This document shows positions 12,382 through 13,731 of a DNA stretch of 13,731 bases, in pieces. How positions within the stretch are numbered: position 1 is the stretch's first letter; each line of letters opens with the position of its first letter. Source of the DNA: an uncultured Verrucomicrobiota bacterium (lineage in GTDB: Bacteria; Verrucomicrobiota; Kiritimatiellia; RFP12; UBA3636); NCBI GenBank assembly GCA_946534745.1, contig CAMNDA010000080.1, forward strand, positions 1 to 13,731, read 5' to 3'. A model generated the notes under the pieces. It saw only the letters and a program-made list of their open reading frames with translations, was not told the origin of the DNA and did not search any database. Both the position numbers and the translations under genes were made by a program.

Positions 12382-12410
12382 AGTCTACCACGCCTCCCGG
12401 GAAAAATAAA
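12382..12410 (-). promoter_or_regulatory. tmRNA promoter
   Basis: On the minus strand: -35 TTTATT (12410-12405), 17 bp, extended -10 TGGTAGACT with core 12387-12382. It leaves a precursor leader of about 33 nt, including a GC-rich hairpin, to be removed before the mature 5' end at 12341. Confidence 0.6.
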
Positions 12411-12443
12411 CCCCAAAATCGAGATTGCCCTGCGCCGCGGAGG

Positions 12444-13388
12444 TCAGGGGCGCGCCGGACGGCCGGTGAGCGCCTCGACCGCGGAGAAGAGCGCGTCGGG
12501 GTCGGCGGCGCGCTGGATGCGGCGCAGGCCGTCGTCGCCCTCCTCGAAGGAGCGGTGCAGGTAGCCCCAGAGCTCCTTGAGGCGTCCGAGGAGCGGAGCC
12601 GGACCGCAGAGCGCGGCGGCGTACTCCGCGGCGAGGTCGCGCGCAAAGGCGGCGACCGCCTCGCGCGGCGCCGGCGGCGCGCCCCGGATCTCCGCGGCGA
12701 GCCCGGGGCGGGCGCAGAGGCCGCGCCCGACCATGATCCCCGCGAGCGAGGGGAACCGCGCGAGGACGCGGGCCGCGTCGGCGGGCGAGGCGATGTCGCC
12801 GTTGTACACGACCGGCGCGCGAAGGAGCGGCAGGACCGCGGCGAAGGCGTCGAGGTCGGCCGCGCCCCCGTACATCTGCGCGCCGGTGCGCGGATGGACC
12901 GCGACGCACCGCAGCGGGAACGAGTTGATCAGGTCCGCGCGCGCGGCGAGCGTGTCCGGCGTTCGGTAGCCGAGCCGGACCTTGATCGAGAAGCCGCCGG
13001 GCATCGCCTCGCAGCCGGCCTCGAGCATCCGCGCGAAGGCGTCGGCGTCCTCCGGGAGGCCCGAGCCGCGGCCCTTGCGGGCGACGAACTTCCACGGGCA
13101 CCCGCAATTGAGGTCCATCCGCTCGAAGCCGAGATCGCGCAGGACGCGCCCCGCGGCGCGGAGCGCGGCGGGGTCGCGGCCGATGACCTGCGGGACGGTC
13201 GGAAGCGGACCGCCGAGCGACGCGGCCGCGTCGGCGAAGATGCGCGCCGGGACCTTCTCCGACGAGCCGAGGGCGGCGAAGGGCGCGAGCGCGGCGTCGA
13301 CGCCGCCGAAGCGCTCCGCGAGCAGGCGGCGGAACGGCGCGAGCGTGACGCCGCGCAGCGGGGCGAGCCAGATCGTCGGCGCGGGCAT
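12444..13388 (-). CDS. tRNA-dihydrouridine synthase family protein
   Basis: 314 residues, a TIM-barrel flavoprotein that reduces uridine to dihydrouridine in tRNA D-loops using FMN and NADPH. Visible motifs: LAPLRGVT (8-15, FMN binding), PQVIG (66-70), LNCGCPWKFV (93-102, with catalytic Cys97), IKVRLG with Lys136, VAVHPRTGAQMY with His165, NGDI (196-199) and MVGRGL (219-224, FMN phosphate binding). The short C-terminal helical domain is present and the length is normal. I cannot decide between the DusA/B/C subgroups. It begins at ATG 13388, 37 bp after the HIT-family stop on the same strand, so the two probably form an operon. The region before the ATG is pyrimidine-rich with no Shine-Dalgarno site. 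Confidence 0.9.
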   Translation of the reverse strand: MPAPTIWLAPLRGVTLAPFRRLLAERFGGVDAALAPFAALGSSEKVPARIFADAAASLGGPLPTVPQVIGRDPAALRAAGRVLRDLGFERMDLNCGCPWKFVARKGRGSGLPEDADAFARMLEAGCEAMPGGFSIKVRLGYRTPDTLAARADLINSFPLRCVAVHPRTGAQMYGGAADLDAFAAVLPLLRAPVVYNGDIASPADAARVLARFPSLAGIMVGRGLCARPGLAAEIRGAPPAPREAVAAFARDLAAEYAAALCGPAPLLGRLKELWGYLHRSFEEGDDGLRRIQRAADPDALFSAVEALTGRPARP

Positions 13389-13425
13389 CGCGGCGGGGGA
13401 GGGGAGGGCGGCGGAGGGGCCGCGG

Positions 13426-13731
13426 CTAGTAGAGCTGCTCCTCGGCGAAGACCGCGGCGATCGCCTCGCGCAGCTTCGCCGCGACGGCGTCGCGCTCCGC
13501 GTCGCTCTCGTAGCGGCCGGCGCCGGAGTCGAACGCCGGCGGCACGGGGCCGCCCGCGCGGCGCGGGATGACGTGGAAGTGCAGGTGCCCGACCGTCTGG
13601 CCGGCGCTCTCGCCGGTGCACTGCAGGACGTTGGCGCCGTCCCACCCCGCGCGGATCGCGGCCTTCGCGATCGCGCGCACGGTGTGCATGAGCTCGGAGA
13701 AGGCGGCGACGTCGCCCGCCTCGGCGACCGG
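13426..13731 (-). CDS. HIT (histidine triad) family protein, partial
   Basis: The frame runs off the right edge, so about 101 C-terminal residues are visible. The histidine triad GHLHFHVIPR fits HxHxH followed by hydrophobic residues, and the N-CT-GESAGQTVGHLHFHV arrangement is the standard HIT signature. Members hydrolyse nucleoside phosphoramidates or dinucleoside polyphosphates in the cytoplasm; the exact substrate is not predictable. The conserved Asn/Gly-Gln-Thr-Val-Gly run confirms an intact active site. A Met at 13689 is internal: coding sequence in typical HIT style (PVAEAGDVAAFSEL) continues upstream to the window edge. It is followed by dus. Confidence 0.88.
   Translation of the reverse strand, partial: PVAEAGDVAAFSELMHTVRAIAKAAIRAGWDGANVLQCTGESAGQTVGHLHFHVIPRRAGGPVPPAFDSGAGRYESDAERDAVAAKLREAIAAVFAEEQLY

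Noticed and set aside
12218..12646. 142-codon minus-strand frame
   Set aside because: It runs across the tmRNA 5' half, its promoter and the dus C-terminus in the wrong frame.
12555..13571. 338-codon plus-strand open frame
   Set aside because: Antisense of dus and the HIT gene; Arg/Glu/Gly-rich with no motifs.

Overview
The window is very GC-rich chromosomal DNA, probably from an uncultured bacterium. The gene content (M18 aminopeptidase, Na/Pi cotransporter with a PhoU tail, CPBP protease, a thioredoxin/DsbD-like fragment) and the poor use of Shine-Dalgarno sites would fit the PVC group (Kiritimatiellae/Lentisphaerae/Verrucomicrobia-like). That placement is a low-confidence inference; no rRNA or other taxonomic marker is present.

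Region by region: (1) 1-2128, plus strand: the tail of a membrane protein, a CPBP intramembrane protease overlapping it by 4 bp, and an endonuclease/exonuclease/phosphatase-fold hydrolase with its own promoter. (2) 2147-5314, minus strand: a Na+/phosphate cotransporter and, upstream of it, an M18 aminopeptidase, each with its own promoter. (3) 5515-8652: a patchwork of broken and foreign pieces. It holds a beheaded gene start, the first ~53 codons of a phage tail tape-measure gene, an AbiEi antitoxin whose AbiEii toxin is gutted by an internal deletion, two AT-richer orphan genes (a secreted protein or lipoprotein and a possible SUKH-like immunity protein) around a short chimeric ORF, and a thioredoxin/DsbD-like gene cut off at its first membrane motif. 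(4) 8653-11842: a gene-free stretch with a strong minus-strand terminator and back-to-back promoters, a single-ORF IS3-type DDE transposase, then an apparently intact type IV toxin-antitoxin operon (DUF6088/AbiEi antitoxin and AbiEii nucleotidyltransferase) on the minus strand. (5) 11994-13731, minus strand: tmRNA (ssrA), tRNA-dihydrouridine synthase and a HIT-family protein running off the edge.

Regions 3 and 4 together look like an accessory island between two core blocks, the aminopeptidase and ssrA. The most distinctive signals are regulatory. Both AbiE antitoxin genes have a promoter with the same -35 (TTGACTTTT) followed by a perfect inverted repeat of unrelated sequence at nearly the same place. 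Seven well-formed promoters share the pattern TTGnnn (or TTTATT)-17/18-TAGnnT. Two of them lie exactly 8 nt before the ATG, which predicts leaderless mRNAs. A ~70-bp promoter module upstream of the aminopeptidase is duplicated upstream of the transposase, where it faces a strong terminator and may drive a small RNA.
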